Positions 28,917 through 38,697 of a stretch of 50,701 bases of DNA are shown piece by piece. Numbering within the stretch: position 1 is the first letter of the stretch; each line of letters opens with the position of its first letter. Below the pieces are notes generated by a model. The model saw only the letters and a program-made list of their open reading frames with translations, was not told the origin of the DNA and searched no databases. The position numbers were made by a program, and so were the translations under genes. The DNA comes from a virus. The stretch lies in IMG/VR virus record IMGVR_UViG_3300050821_009114, positions 1 to 50,701 of that record. One strand, given 5' to 3'.

Positions 28917-29270
28917 TCACTTATCGCCAGTGGCGATTTTGGTCAGCGCCTCCCGTGCCTCTGGTGATGCAGGCCCGACCTTCGTCTGCCCCGGATCAAT
29001 CGCGACCGATGCGAGGGTTGGGTTCGCATCGGTGTTAACGCTGACGCGTTGCACGCCGGGCATTGCCGCAACGTCTTTCACCAGATTAGCTTGGCCAGAC
29101 ACCGCGGTGCCCACTGTGCTAAGGACGATGTTGATGATGCCCAGGACCGCGACGATCTTGATCGTCAAGTCCTGGCCGAACAGGGTCGTCAGCAGTGCAG
29201 CCCCGGTGATCAGCCCAGAGATGCTACCGCTGATGATCTGAAACCATTGCTTGCTGGTGAGGTTGAACAT
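28917..29270 (-). CDS. Two-helix membrane protein, candidate holin
   Basis: 117 residues from ATG 29270. Two predicted transmembrane helices (WFQIISGSISGLITGAALLT and IKIVAVLGIINIVLSTVGTA, about 8-55) with a short loop, then a soluble tail (VSVNTDANPTLASVAIDPGQ). Two genes from the lysozyme. Holin assignment from topology and context only. Confidence 0.65.
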   Translation of the reverse strand: MFNLTSKQWFQIISGSISGLITGAALLTTLFGQDLTIKIVAVLGIINIVLSTVGTAVSGQANLVKDVAAMPGVQRVSVNTDANPTLASVAIDPGQTKVGPASPEAREALTKIATGDK

Positions 29271-29271
29271 G

Positions 29272-29655
29272 TCATGTACCTGCGGGTGGCGGCGGCATGT
29301 CGGGGATCGGGTACGACGCCGGTGCAGGGCCCGCAAGGATCGGCGAGGTGGGCTGGCCTTTGGTAATGTGCTGGATCAGCTGAAGGAACGAGGTGAGTAC
29401 ATCACCGTTGTTGCCCTTCGACAGATCATCAAACGCCTGTTCCAAGTACGGCGCGGCCATTAGAATCCAAGGCTGCACCAAGGCCACTTGCGGAACAAAC
29501 ATCCCCGCAATGCCCGCCACCGTCGGCTCAACTTGCATCACGGACTTCAGCACCTTCTCGGCATTAGCCGCAGCGGCCGCTACCGAACCAGACGCAGCCA
29601 CAGAACTCGACGCGACAGAAGCCACCGCCTCAGGGATCACAGTTGTATCAGTCAT
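29272..29655 (-). CDS. Ala-rich hypothetical protein next to lysozyme
   Basis: 127 residues from ATG 29655, chosen because GGAGAG lies about 5 bases upstream; an earlier in-frame start would include that site. N-terminal Ala/Ser/Val low-complexity region, a helical core (VQPWILMAAPYLEQAFDDLS, FLQLIQHI) and a Pro-rich end (PDMPPPPAGT). No transmembrane segment is certain. Function unknown. Confidence 0.65.
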   Translation of the reverse strand: MTDTTVIPEAVASVASSSVAASGSVAAAAANAEKVLKSVMQVEPTVAGIAGMFVPQVALVQPWILMAAPYLEQAFDDLSKGNNGDVLTSFLQLIQHITKGQPTSPILAGPAPASYPIPDMPPPPAGT

Positions 29656-29666
29656 ACCACTCTCCT

Positions 29667-30326
29667 TCACAAAGGGTTGTCGATCATCCTAACTTCGGCT
29701 TCGCGCCGTGCGGTCAAACCAGGGAGCACTTGCCCACCGGCGTGATTGTATTGGAGGATATCTGCTTTGATAGTGTCCATCTTCAGGGCCTTGACGGCTG
29801 CGCCGAGTGAGCCTTCCTCCCAGCCGGACCCGGCGTTGTAGGTGAGATCGGTTAGGGCTTGCTTTAGGCCCTTGGGTGCGCCAGCAGGGACGAACTGTTC
29901 AACCAGCTTCTCCGCTGCGGCGATCTCCGCGGTGAGCCGCGCCTCCGCAGTGGCCTCGTCAACCACCTCGGTCGATGACGCGGCCTTGGTGCCATACCCA
30001 TTGGTCCATTGCTTATAATCCCACGTGGCCTTAGGCTGGAAGCCCTCTTCCTTCTTGATAAAGTTCACCAACCCCGTATCCACCACCGGCGTTGGTGCGG
30101 GGGCCGGCGCTGGAGTTGGTGCGGGCGGTGCAACCGGTGGCGCTGGCTGCTTCGCCACCGTGGCTGCTGCGATTGCCGCGGGGTGAATCTCCGCAATGAT
30201 CTGCGCCAGCGATTGCGCCTGGGTATTCAGCGCCGACATTGCCTTCCAGCATAGGGCCAACATCCCGGTGAAGATAAATAAGGTCACCCCCCATGGGGCA
30301 AGGGTAATCAGATCAGCCATCGTCAT
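29667..30326 (-). CDS. Membrane-anchored endolysin (GH24 lysozyme)
   Basis: 219 residues. N-terminal hydrophobic helix (WGVTLFIFTGMLALCWKAM, about 12-30), a Pro/Ala linker (about 60-82), then a T4-lysozyme-type domain: EEGFQPKATWDYKQWTNGYGT holds the catalytic Glu, Asp and Thr of the E-x(8)-D-x(5)-T pattern, and AGSGWEEGSLG plus the basic end complete the fold. Cleaves peptidoglycan. The N-terminal helix could be a signal-arrest-release element or a permanent anchor; the single Cys at the helix end is notable. ATGA overlap with the giant virion protein upstream. Confidence 0.88.
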   Translation of the reverse strand: MTMADLITLAPWGVTLFIFTGMLALCWKAMSALNTQAQSLAQIIAEIHPAAIAAATVAKQPAPPVAPPAPTPAPAPAPTPVVDTGLVNFIKKEEGFQPKATWDYKQWTNGYGTKAASSTEVVDEATAEARLTAEIAAAEKLVEQFVPAGAPKGLKQALTDLTYNAGSGWEEGSLGAAVKALKMDTIKADILQYNHAGGQVLPGLTARREAEVRMIDNPL

Positions 30327-33300
30327 CGTTTTCTCCTAACTGCTTCGCCATGGGCCAGCCCCCGCATCCATTCAACCGGGGTCTTGGGCTTTTGTTGTCC
30401 AGTTGCAACGTCGATGCCGAACCGGGCGGCACGCGCAGCGGTCTTGGGCATCTTGCCAGTGAGTTCACCGAACATAGTCAGCGTGTCTTCAACGGTCTTT
30501 CCCGCGTGTTGCTTATCGATAGCCCCAGTCCCACGACGTATATCTCGGGCAACATTCGCGACATCATGCATCGCCGAGGAGATCAATCCAGCACCCGGAT
30601 CATGCCCAGTGGTCAGGCCATACATCAGATCGCGGAGGTATAGCACGGACGAAGACAGGCCCATGGTAGCCCCGGCGAGCATATACATTCCCCATCCGCG
30701 GCGGTCTTCGGTGGTCAGGCCAGTGACGGCTTCTTCGATTAAGGTCGGCACAACCACATAGGCCATGAAGTTGTTCAACAACGATGGAACATTCTTCGCG
30801 GCCTGCTTCAGTTCTCCCTCGCGACCGAGCTTATAGGTATCATTGATCTCATGCGCCAACTCAATCCGCCGCTGCATCGCCGTGCCGAAGAAGCCATAGA
30901 CCGAGGTGAAGTATCGATTCGCAATGCCACCAGCACGGACCACCGGTGGCAGGTTGGTCTCGGCTGTGGACCCATGCGCCCGTCGCACTGCACGATCCGC
31001 GAGGAACGCCGCTGTGCCATGCGTCTCGCCCTTCGCCAAGGCCTGCTGATACGCCGCCCACCATGTTGGCCTTGCAGAGATCATATCCGACTTCGCTACC
31101 CACTTCGATCCGTTCTCGATGATCCGTTCTCGAATGGTGCCCTTACCACTAAGCTCATTCCCTTGCCCGGCCATGGTGTCTTGCCAATGCCTCTCGCGCC
31201 GCTGGAGTTCTTCGGAGTTATCCATGATGAACTTGTTCAGGTCCGCGGTGCCCGGCTTGTTCACCTCGGCATAGGCCTTGAGGAAATCCTTCGCGCCGAC
31301 CTCCTTCGAAGAGAACCACGCAGCGGTTGGCATGTGCTTGAACACGGTAAAGGGGTTGAACCCGATGTAGGTGGAGATGATATTCTGCCTTGCCTTCTCC
31401 AAGAACGCCTCAGCCCATGCATGACTGGCGGAGTGGATGCCTTCGGACCCGGCAAGGTGGCGCAGGTAGGGCATCAGTCCATCAGCATATTCAGTGCCGT
31501 AGTACTTCGCGACATCCTCGCGGAACAATCGATCGGCGAATATCTTTTCAACGTTCAACAACGGCTCGCGGAAGTGGATGTCATGTATGATCTGCCGCAT
31601 ACGGGTCGGGACCATGTTGAAGTCTAGGTTCACCGGGTAGACTGCGCCAGTGCGCTTCTTGGTGTAGCCGTTGGAGGTCGAAGCATGGAAATAATCCGCG
31701 TCCTTAAACGCCGAGTCGCGACTTTGTGCACCGGTACGAATGCGCTCGCCGGTCTCGGGGTCGTCCTTCCACATCGACGCCCGATGCGGATCGCGATCCA
31801 GCGGATGGTACCAGCCATCGGTGGTCATCTTCGTACCATCCGCAAAGGTAAACTCGATCGGCTCCAGCGGAATCTTCTCCACCGTAGCCCCAGTCACCCG
31901 CTCGTACATATCATCCGACTTCGCGATTAGCTTCTTGAAGATAGCCCCCACCGACTGCGCACGTTCAACATCCTCCCGCGTTACATTCTTCTGCAACCAC
32001 CTGAACAACCCTTCCGGCTCTGCCCCAAGCCCCCGCGCCAGCACATTCCAGTTCGACTTATTCCCCGCGTTCTGAAGCATCATCAGCACATTGCCCCGGT
32101 TGAACCCGGTCCATGTACCTTGCCCACCCGGTGACTTAGGATCGGCGAATGGAGCATCGACGAGCTTTGAGAGTTCCTTAGCAGTCGGGCGCTTGAGTTC
32201 GTTTAGCTCCTTCGCCACACTCCGGAGCATTGCGGACTTTGCATTCGCAGCCTCGACCAGAGGACGGATCACCACTTGATTGAATAGGCCCATAGGGCTT
32301 CCGCGATCCCAGCGGTTCAGTAGGGTCTCCATATTGGTCAGCCCATACGCCATCTCGCGAAGGAACCGGAACTTGGATTGTTCAAGGTTGAACTTAGCGT
32401 CGCTATAGCCAAAGCTCTCCAGCAGCTGGCGCATACCGGTCTTCACTCGACTAAGGTCCTGAGCCTCACCACCAACAATGATCGACTTCTCATCGCGCCC
32501 TGCCTTCTCGAGTATCTTAATCCCCTGCCGTAGACCCTCAAACTCATACGCCGTCAGATCATCCACATTCTTCTTGAAGTCCGGTTCGCGAAGGAAGTCC
32601 GGAACATCCAACTGACGCTCGCCCATGAAGTGGGCCTCTTTAGCCTCAATGAACTTATCAAGTGTAGTCTGCGGCTGACGACCGATGTTCTCCTGTAGGT
32701 CCTGCACTGATCGACTAAGCCCATGCCCAGTGCGAAGGAGAAGGTCTTGTATCCAGTTGACATATTCCTGCTCCACGCCAGTAAAGGTTCGGTTCTTCGA
32801 GAAGGTCTTCGCGGTGCGATCGAACTGCCGCCGGGACTTCTCATAATCCCTCGCGAACTTCGCAGCGATCACCGCATGGTTCCGCTGTTGCGACAGCCGA
32901 TACGCCTCAGCCCAATCCCCCTTCGCGCCAGCCTCTTCGATCTTCTTCCCGATCATCCCCGCCTTCTGCAACAACCGATCCGACTTGATCTGATTCACCG
33001 GGGTCTGGTCAAACACCGACTTCACCATCGCCCGCGTCTGTTCCTTGGTAAACTGCGGCTCTTGCCCGGCCTTCAGCGCATAGGCCAAGGTCTCCTCATG
33101 CGTCAGATTGAGTTGGGTTTCGGATAGGGCCTGATCCTTCGCCTCATCGAGTATATTCTGCTCTCGATTTCCGAACTCTCGATTGAGTCTCCGATCGGTT
33201 TCCACATCGACGAGTCGATTGAAGTAATCCCGTGCAGACATCCCGGATCGCCGCCGGTCCTCTGTAAGCATTGCGAGACGTTCGACGAGGGCATCGCCGG

Positions 33301-35944
33301 AAGTGTAGCCAAAATAAGGAGCCAGATCATCCGGGTTAACTCCGTCTTTCTTTTGAATGTAGTCACGCGGGAGGCGGGATTTTTGTTCGTCGGAGAGGGT
33401 TGCAGGATCGATCTTGATATTCTGCTTGCTGAACAGTTGATCAAGGGCAAGGTCGGGGCGACTACCTAGCGCCTCCCTAACCTCATCGCGGAGTTGGGTT
33501 CGCCGCTCCTTCCATTCCTTGTTGGACCGACGCCGCTGGCGTACCTCTGCCCGGCGCTGGGAGGATTTGAAATCCTCTTCGTTACGCTTGGCGATCAACT
33601 TCTCCATTCGATCTAGATGGGTCTGCGTCACCCCAAGGGCCTTGCCGCGATCGTAGAGACCAGACGGTTTCTCCCCTTCGCCGCCTTCATCGGCGGGTTG
33701 CGTCGCGAGTTCGCCTTCGCCCTCCATCGGCTCAGCCTCACGAGCACCGATCTCCCCCGAGTCAATCTTCTCGAATATCTGCTCCCATGTCAAATCATGC
33801 CCAAGCATCTTCGCAATCGTCTGCCGCAGGTTCTCAAAGAAGGCCTTGATCTTCTCAAAGATCGGATGAACCTCCTTCGACATGGACGAGCCACTGTGCC
33901 AATCACGGAAGGCCTCGGCGATGGATTCCTCTGGAAGGTCAACGTCCTTGAAGTTCTTCCAGCGCTCTGCGACGTCGTACTTCTCCATCCACCCTTCGCT
34001 CTGCGAAGCTCGTTCGAGGGTGGACCACTCGTCTTCGGTCAGTAGCCCCATTCGACGAAGGGCATGGATGGACTCGTGTCGAGCAGTGCCAATCGGATCG
34101 CGACTCCGCAGCGACACAATGATCGATCGCAGGTTCGGCATGTACACCCCATGTACATGCCCACCGGTGGCCTTCAGTTGGTGGGCTACATCGCTCTCGG
34201 CATCGGGGACAAGGCGACGGAGTTCGGCCAGGACCATCTGGCCCATGGGCGAATCCGCAGCGAGGCCCTTCCCATCCTCATGGAACAACCCTAGCAGGCC
34301 CTGTCCCATCTCCTCCCAGTTCTGGGTCAGGAGGGATTTGAAGTATTCATGATCGCGGTAGCTGAGCGGGCCACCCTCCTGAACCTTGATCGTCGCAGCA
34401 CCGGTGGTCCCGGCTTTCTCGCGAGCACCGGAGATGCGGAACCCACCGATCTCCTTGAGGTTAGGATATACTTCCTTCATCTGACGGATCAGTGACCGGG
34501 TCAGCGCCGGCCCAAAGCTATTAGGCCCGAAGCCTTTGTGTTCAAACCCACCAATGTTCTCAACGTATACCTGCGTACCATCCTCACTTGGCCTAGTCTC
34601 AAGAAAACCTACCTTATTTCCATTCTCGTCAAGCAAGCGAAACATGTCTGTGGCACCGGGCTCTTTAGCTTGTCGAGAGTACTTTTCAATTGATAGCTTC
34701 CGATCCCCAACTTGGAATATCGGTTCCAACCCTGCGGACCCCCGCACCGACGTCAGCGGCTCCGGGATAACCTCCTTCGGTTCAGCCTCGACCTTCCCCT
34801 CGTTGATCGTGATCCCATCATCCCGTACACGAATGTCATCATGCAACTCCTTCGCAACATCCGGGTCAACCTTCGCCAGCCAGTCCGCGAGCCGGACCTG
34901 GATATCCCCACCGACTCCTTCTGCCGCAAGGAGCTTCTGATCAAGATCGGGTATCCACCCGAGTATATTATCGTCCACGGCTGGGGGCTTGTCGCCGTAT
35001 AGTCCGCGTACCGCGTCAGCAGATATTCCAATCTCTCGATCTCCCAGCTGGGATCGGAGGAAGTTCGCAAAGAACTCGGGTGATCGTTCGCGGGTTGCGG
35101 ACTTCTGCGAGGCTTTGAGGGCGTCATCGAGGACATCTAGGTCCTCCTTGGTTTGGAGTTCTTTGGCCTTGTCGATCAGGGGGTGAACACCGGCTGGGGG
35201 TTCGCGACCGATGCCGGTGTAGAGATCGGACAGATCGAGGCCGTTACGCATATCACGAAGTAGCTTGGAATTGGCTTCGACCCGGGCCAATGGCCCACCC
35301 ACCTCCCCGCCGAAGCCCTTGACGCCGATGTCCCCCCGCATCATTCCATACTCAGCCATCCCCGCCATCTCGCGGGCGAACTTCTCGCCGAAGATGGAAG
35401 ACATACCTTCGTAGCCCATATGCAGAACACCGCCGGTGACTCGAGACAAGGCCTCCAATGGCATCGTTGCCGCACCCACCGCCGATGCAATCAACGGATG
35501 CGACAAGGCCCACTCTACATCATTCGGCCTCTGGAACGCGGTCTGGCCAAACGGCTGCTCGCCGAATCCTTCTTGGAATGACTTAGCAATGCTATCGCTC
35601 TTAAGCCATTGCTGTAGCTTACTCTCCCCGCCCATTGGAGCAACAGCACGAGACACATCGTCAAGAGCGCCCAGATCATCATGGCTGACGCGAGGAGCCA
35701 TAGGATGGCTATTGAGATAGTCAGCGATGTATTCATTATCGCCAATAATCGCCGATCCGAGAGCGGCCTTATGCGCACGTTTGAAACCATCGAGGTCACC
35801 ATATATTGCAGTAGCGGGGACGCCAGTGGAGTCGGATAGATCAAGGGCTTCACCCGCCTGTTCCGGATCAGCATCAAGCGAGGCCACGTTGGCCTGACGG
35901 GCCATCAGCTGGGAGTTTTGGAAATAGTCTTCAACTTCGGTCAT
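30323..35944 (-). CDS. Giant internal virion protein (gp16-like) with zincin motif
   Basis: 1873 residues, by far the largest gene. It is the last of four internal core genes, the position of T7 gp16, which helps form the DNA-ejection channel. Residues about 400-530 look like an N-acetyltransferase-type fold (VGFLETRP, GFGPNSFGPALTRSLIRQM). About 615-680 carries a zinc-peptidase signature TARHESIHALRRMG (HESIH 623-627) with a downstream Glu in EESIAEAFRDW. Then long charged helices (about 770-1250) and a C-terminal region resembling large polyvalent-protein domains (PFTVFKHMPTAAWF). No lysozyme-type N-terminal domain was recognised. ATGA at both ends. Confidence 0.85.
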   Translation of the reverse strand: MTEVEDYFQNSQLMARQANVASLDADPEQAGEALDLSDSTGVPATAIYGDLDGFKRAHKAALGSAIIGDNEYIADYLNSHPMAPRVSHDDLGALDDVSRAVAPMGGESKLQQWLKSDSIAKSFQEGFGEQPFGQTAFQRPNDVEWALSHPLIASAVGAATMPLEALSRVTGGVLHMGYEGMSSIFGEKFAREMAGMAEYGMMRGDIGVKGFGGEVGGPLARVEANSKLLRDMRNGLDLSDLYTGIGREPPAGVHPLIDKAKELQTKEDLDVLDDALKASQKSATRERSPEFFANFLRSQLGDREIGISADAVRGLYGDKPPAVDDNILGWIPDLDQKLLAAEGVGGDIQVRLADWLAKVDPDVAKELHDDIRVRDDGITINEGKVEAEPKEVIPEPLTSVRGSAGLEPIFQVGDRKLSIEKYSRQAKEPGATDMFRLLDENGNKVGFLETRPSEDGTQVYVENIGGFEHKGFGPNSFGPALTRSLIRQMKEVYPNLKEIGGFRISGAREKAGTTGAATIKVQEGGPLSYRDHEYFKSLLTQNWEEMGQGLLGLFHEDGKGLAADSPMGQMVLAELRRLVPDAESDVAHQLKATGGHVHGVYMPNLRSIIVSLRSRDPIGTARHESIHALRRMGLLTEDEWSTLERASQSEGWMEKYDVAERWKNFKDVDLPEESIAEAFRDWHSGSSMSKEVHPIFEKIKAFFENLRQTIAKMLGHDLTWEQIFEKIDSGEIGAREAEPMEGEGELATQPADEGGEGEKPSGLYDRGKALGVTQTHLDRMEKLIAKRNEEDFKSSQRRAEVRQRRRSNKEWKERRTQLRDEVREALGSRPDLALDQLFSKQNIKIDPATLSDEQKSRLPRDYIQKKDGVNPDDLAPYFGYTSGDALVERLAMLTEDRRRSGMSARDYFNRLVDVETDRRLNREFGNREQNILDEAKDQALSETQLNLTHEETLAYALKAGQEPQFTKEQTRAMVKSVFDQTPVNQIKSDRLLQKAGMIGKKIEEAGAKGDWAEAYRLSQQRNHAVIAAKFARDYEKSRRQFDRTAKTFSKNRTFTGVEQEYVNWIQDLLLRTGHGLSRSVQDLQENIGRQPQTTLDKFIEAKEAHFMGERQLDVPDFLREPDFKKNVDDLTAYEFEGLRQGIKILEKAGRDEKSIIVGGEAQDLSRVKTGMRQLLESFGYSDAKFNLEQSKFRFLREMAYGLTNMETLLNRWDRGSPMGLFNQVVIRPLVEAANAKSAMLRSVAKELNELKRPTAKELSKLVDAPFADPKSPGGQGTWTGFNRGNVLMMLQNAGNKSNWNVLARGLGAEPEGLFRWLQKNVTREDVERAQSVGAIFKKLIAKSDDMYERVTGATVEKIPLEPIEFTFADGTKMTTDGWYHPLDRDPHRASMWKDDPETGERIRTGAQSRDSAFKDADYFHASTSNGYTKKRTGAVYPVNLDFNMVPTRMRQIIHDIHFREPLLNVEKIFADRLFREDVAKYYGTEYADGLMPYLRHLAGSEGIHSASHAWAEAFLEKARQNIISTYIGFNPFTVFKHMPTAAWFSSKEVGAKDFLKAYAEVNKPGTADLNKFIMDNSEELQRRERHWQDTMAGQGNELSGKGTIRERIIENGSKWVAKSDMISARPTWWAAYQQALAKGETHGTAAFLADRAVRRAHGSTAETNLPPVVRAGGIANRYFTSVYGFFGTAMQRRIELAHEINDTYKLGREGELKQAAKNVPSLLNNFMAYVVVPTLIEEAVTGLTTEDRRGWGMYMLAGATMGLSSSVLYLRDLMYGLTTGHDPGAGLISSAMHDVANVARDIRRGTGAIDKQHAGKTVEDTLTMFGELTGKMPKTAARAARFGIDVATGQQKPKTPVEWMRGLAHGEAVRRKR

Positions 35945-37746
35945 TTGCCCTCTGGAGCGTTAGGCGGGAACTGGGCTTCCGCGGGCTTCTTCGCGGACCC
36001 GCCGTACTTCTCGCGGAACTGTTCGGCGCGGTAGATACGGTTGAGCATTTCATCGGTCGGGGTAACCCCATGGGACTTCCAATACGGGTCCGCACGGAGC
36101 CGATCAAGGTCCTCAGTCGGGGCTGGCATTTGATAGAACTTCTGCGAACCCTGCCACCAGTGGGTGTGTTGTTCTTGCAGAAGCTGGGCGCCCATCGTGG
36201 TCAACTCCTCATGGGTCGGAAGCTTACCAGGGTGGTCTTTCTGGTATTGATCGAGTTGATCCTGAAGCGAGCCGACGAAGGTGAAGTAATCGCTGCGGGC
36301 ATCCGCAGTGCCCCGGGTGATCCCTGCGGCGGCCATGTCTGGGCCGAGGAACCGGAGGGCGCGGGCGATGCGGGGGTCATCGGTGGTGGCAATCGCAGCA
36401 CGATGCTTCAACTGGTCTTGAAGATTCATCAGCTGGTTGCGCTGGGCCAGGGTCATCTTCGCTTCGGTACCGAAGTTATGCGCCATGAACTCGGCGCGTT
36501 GTTCGTCAGTCCCGGCCATGGCCTGCCCACGCCATGTGTGGTATTGTTGTAGATTCTCCGGCGTGGTGGTGACACGGCCACCCTTGGCGTTCTGGTCTAG
36601 CTGCTTCAACACCGCCTGCTGCTTCTGCGGATTGCGGCCCATTGCATCCCACGCCGGACCGACGGATGGGTCAATGGCCTTTAACTCTTCGATCGAGGTT
36701 GGGAGTAGACCCTCCGAGTTGCCTTTGATCAGGGCCTGACCAATGACTCGGGTATTGGAATTGTCTTGATCGGTCTCGATCGCCTTCTGACGATTGTAGT
36801 CCGCGACCACCCGCGAGCGAACGTAGTCAGGGAACAACGGGTCCTTTTGCGAGTACTTCTTCGCTTCTTCCATCGCGGCGTCGATGTATTCCTGGACCGG
36901 CTTGTTCTCCTCATCCCCATTACGGCGATCTGCAAGGACCTTATCCGAGATGAACCGGGAACCTTGATCGCGGAATTGGGTTTGGACCGAACCCTGAATC
37001 TTCTCAGCATCCTGCGGGCGGATGGCACCTTGCTTTACCGCATCGTCGAGTATCCGTTGAGCCTTCGGCGCGTTGGTCTTGGCAATGCCAAGGATTCGGT
37101 GGCTCACTGCTTCCGATGTTTCAGCCTGCGTTGTTGCATCGATCTGCTCTGGTGTCCAGCCGCTATTGCGGCCCTTGGCAGCGACCTCGGATTGGATCAC
37201 CCGGCCCATGCGGGCGACGTTAACGTCGTCTTCCGGGTTGTCACCGATGGAGGTCTTGGCTAGGGCAATGCGGGAATCGCTAGCGTTGTTCGCCGCAACC
37301 TTCATCTGCTGCCCAGAATGCCCTGCGGCGTTGAAGATGTTGCGACCCATGAAACCAAGCGACGACGCGTCATACATCCGCTGGGCTGCGGGGTTGGATA
37401 GCGATCCGCGGATGGAGGTGCGGAGGTCTTGAAGCTCTTGAATATGCTTCTGAAGTGCTTCCGGCCCAGCGTTTAGGCCTTCCTTGTTGATGAAGTCGGC
37501 GTGCATCAACCCTGATTGCATCATATACTTGGCATCAGCCTCCTTTGCCTCGGTCTCATTCTGCAACCCCTGCATCTCAACCGCACGGCTCCAGATGCGA
37601 TCGGAGGATTGTTCAATCTGCCCACCGAGGCCCTCAAGGGCATGCCCCACTGCACCACCAAAGGCATCGACCGGGACGGGAAGGCCAACCTCCGGGGCGA
37701 AGCCGGATGGGACAGCGGTGGGGGTAAGGCCAGATGCTTGGGGCAT
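35941..37746 (-). CDS. Internal virion protein (gp15-like)
   Basis: 601 residues from ATG 37746 (TAATG overlap; an earlier in-frame start would lie within the upstream gene). Mostly helical: DRIWSRAVEMQGLQNETEAK, ALQKHIQELQDLRTSIRGSL, FINKEGLNAG, then repeated Gln/Asp-rich helices. Size, helix content and position match the T7 gp15-type core protein that follows gp14 and precedes gp16. It leaves the virion with the DNA to form the periplasmic conduit. Confidence 0.82.
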   Translation of the reverse strand: MPQASGLTPTAVPSGFAPEVGLPVPVDAFGGAVGHALEGLGGQIEQSSDRIWSRAVEMQGLQNETEAKEADAKYMMQSGLMHADFINKEGLNAGPEALQKHIQELQDLRTSIRGSLSNPAAQRMYDASSLGFMGRNIFNAAGHSGQQMKVAANNASDSRIALAKTSIGDNPEDDVNVARMGRVIQSEVAAKGRNSGWTPEQIDATTQAETSEAVSHRILGIAKTNAPKAQRILDDAVKQGAIRPQDAEKIQGSVQTQFRDQGSRFISDKVLADRRNGDEENKPVQEYIDAAMEEAKKYSQKDPLFPDYVRSRVVADYNRQKAIETDQDNSNTRVIGQALIKGNSEGLLPTSIEELKAIDPSVGPAWDAMGRNPQKQQAVLKQLDQNAKGGRVTTTPENLQQYHTWRGQAMAGTDEQRAEFMAHNFGTEAKMTLAQRNQLMNLQDQLKHRAAIATTDDPRIARALRFLGPDMAAAGITRGTADARSDYFTFVGSLQDQLDQYQKDHPGKLPTHEELTTMGAQLLQEQHTHWWQGSQKFYQMPAPTEDLDRLRADPYWKSHGVTPTDEMLNRIYRAEQFREKYGGSAKKPAEAQFPPNAPEGK

Positions 37747-38285
37747 TATGATGAACTCGCTAATCCTACTGATTGCGCCTGCTTCCATTTGCTGGCAACG
37801 CTACTAGCACCGCCGAGGAATGAGCCAATGGCACCAATGGTCCCAGCAGTCTGCTCTGTCCCTGCGGCCATTACATCGAGATTGGCCTCCGCGGTGTCGG
37901 TCATGGCTTTGGTTTCGAAGCCGTATGAGGTCTTGGCAGCGTCCCACGCGATCACATTCTGGTCGAAGGACGCAACCTTCTGCTGGGTATCGCGAACCGC
38001 CGCATTGGACCCGGAGTTGACGTCGAGACCCGACGCAGCCTGTACCGCCTTGGTCTGGCCGATCTCCTGTCCAGCCTTAAGCCCAGCTTCCTCGCCTTTG
38101 ATGTCCCCTTCTTCCAAGGCCCAGCTAGCGTTTTGCTGGTTGATCTGTTTGTTGAGAAGGGCAACCCCAGCCTTATACTTCGACGTTGCAGCAGAGGCTG
38201 CCCCAGCAGTTAGCTGACCAATGCCACTCACGATAGCGCCACCCGCCGTAGCGGCAGCAGCGCCGATTGTAATCGGATCAGCCAT
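37746..38285 (-). CDS. Internal virion protein (gp14-like)
   Basis: 179 residues. Gly/Ala-rich hydrophobic N-terminus (TIGAAAATAGGAIVSGIGQL), then a helix with KAGVALLNKQINQQNASWAL and the common SGLDVNSGSNAAVRDTQQK turn, and a second Gly/Ala segment near the C-terminus (TIGAIGSFLGGASSVA). This matches T7 gp14-like proteins, which insert in the outer membrane during ejection. It overlaps the upstream gene by 8 bases. Confidence 0.85.
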   Translation of the reverse strand: MADPITIGAAAATAGGAIVSGIGQLTAGAASAATSKYKAGVALLNKQINQQNASWALEEGDIKGEEAGLKAGQEIGQTKAVQAASGLDVNSGSNAAVRDTQQKVASFDQNVIAWDAAKTSYGFETKAMTDTAEANLDVMAAGTEQTAGTIGAIGSFLGGASSVASKWKQAQSVGLASSS

Positions 38286-38697
38286 TTGCCCTCCTAATGA
38301 CGAAAGGCAACAACCCGTTCCGCGGTTCGTCGAACTTCGCGCCGAGCCACTTCAACCAGCGATGCGCGGAGTAGTTCGTCAGGGTACACTCGCCGACGAT
38401 GGATTCGTACTTCTCCAACATCTTCTGCACCTGTATCTGCGACCTGCGGATGAACACGAATTGATGCTTCATTGGTTCCGGTGCCCACATCCAAAGATAG
38501 GCCTGGGTGGATAGGAACGATGGTGGGATCAAGCCCCAACAGCAGATGAATTCTCCATCGACGAAGCCAGTCCAAACCTCGCCAAGGGTCTGGCAGTAGT
38601 CGAACATGTCCATGTCCTTCCGGGGCATTTCCCAGCCGAAGGAGGAGAGGAGGCCCGAGACGGGACTGGTGATTAGTGGTTGAACCACGATTCTCAC
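38278..38697 (-). CDS. GNAT-like internal virion protein (gp13-like)
   Basis: 139 residues, GTG start at 38697 (GTGA overlap). Pattern: FICCWGLIPPSFLSTQAYLW, KHQFVFIRRSQIQVQKMLEK, TLTNYSAHRWLKWLGAKFDE and GLLPFVIRRA, as in the acetyltransferase-like gp13 or internal core protein family of T7-like phages. The acceptor substrate is unknown; in the virion it is needed for core assembly. Confidence 0.85.
   Translation of the reverse strand: MRIVVQPLITSPVSGLLSSFGWEMPRKDMDMFDYCQTLGEVWTGFVDGEFICCWGLIPPSFLSTQAYLWMWAPEPMKHQFVFIRRSQIQVQKMLEKYESIVGECTLTNYSAHRWLKWLGAKFDEPRNGLLPFVIRRANG

Noticed and set aside
29231-29250. CTGATGATCTGAAACC resembling a hammerhead core on the plus strand
   Set aside because: There is no room for stem II between the two core parts, it is antisense to a coding gene, and no matching stem I or III was seen.
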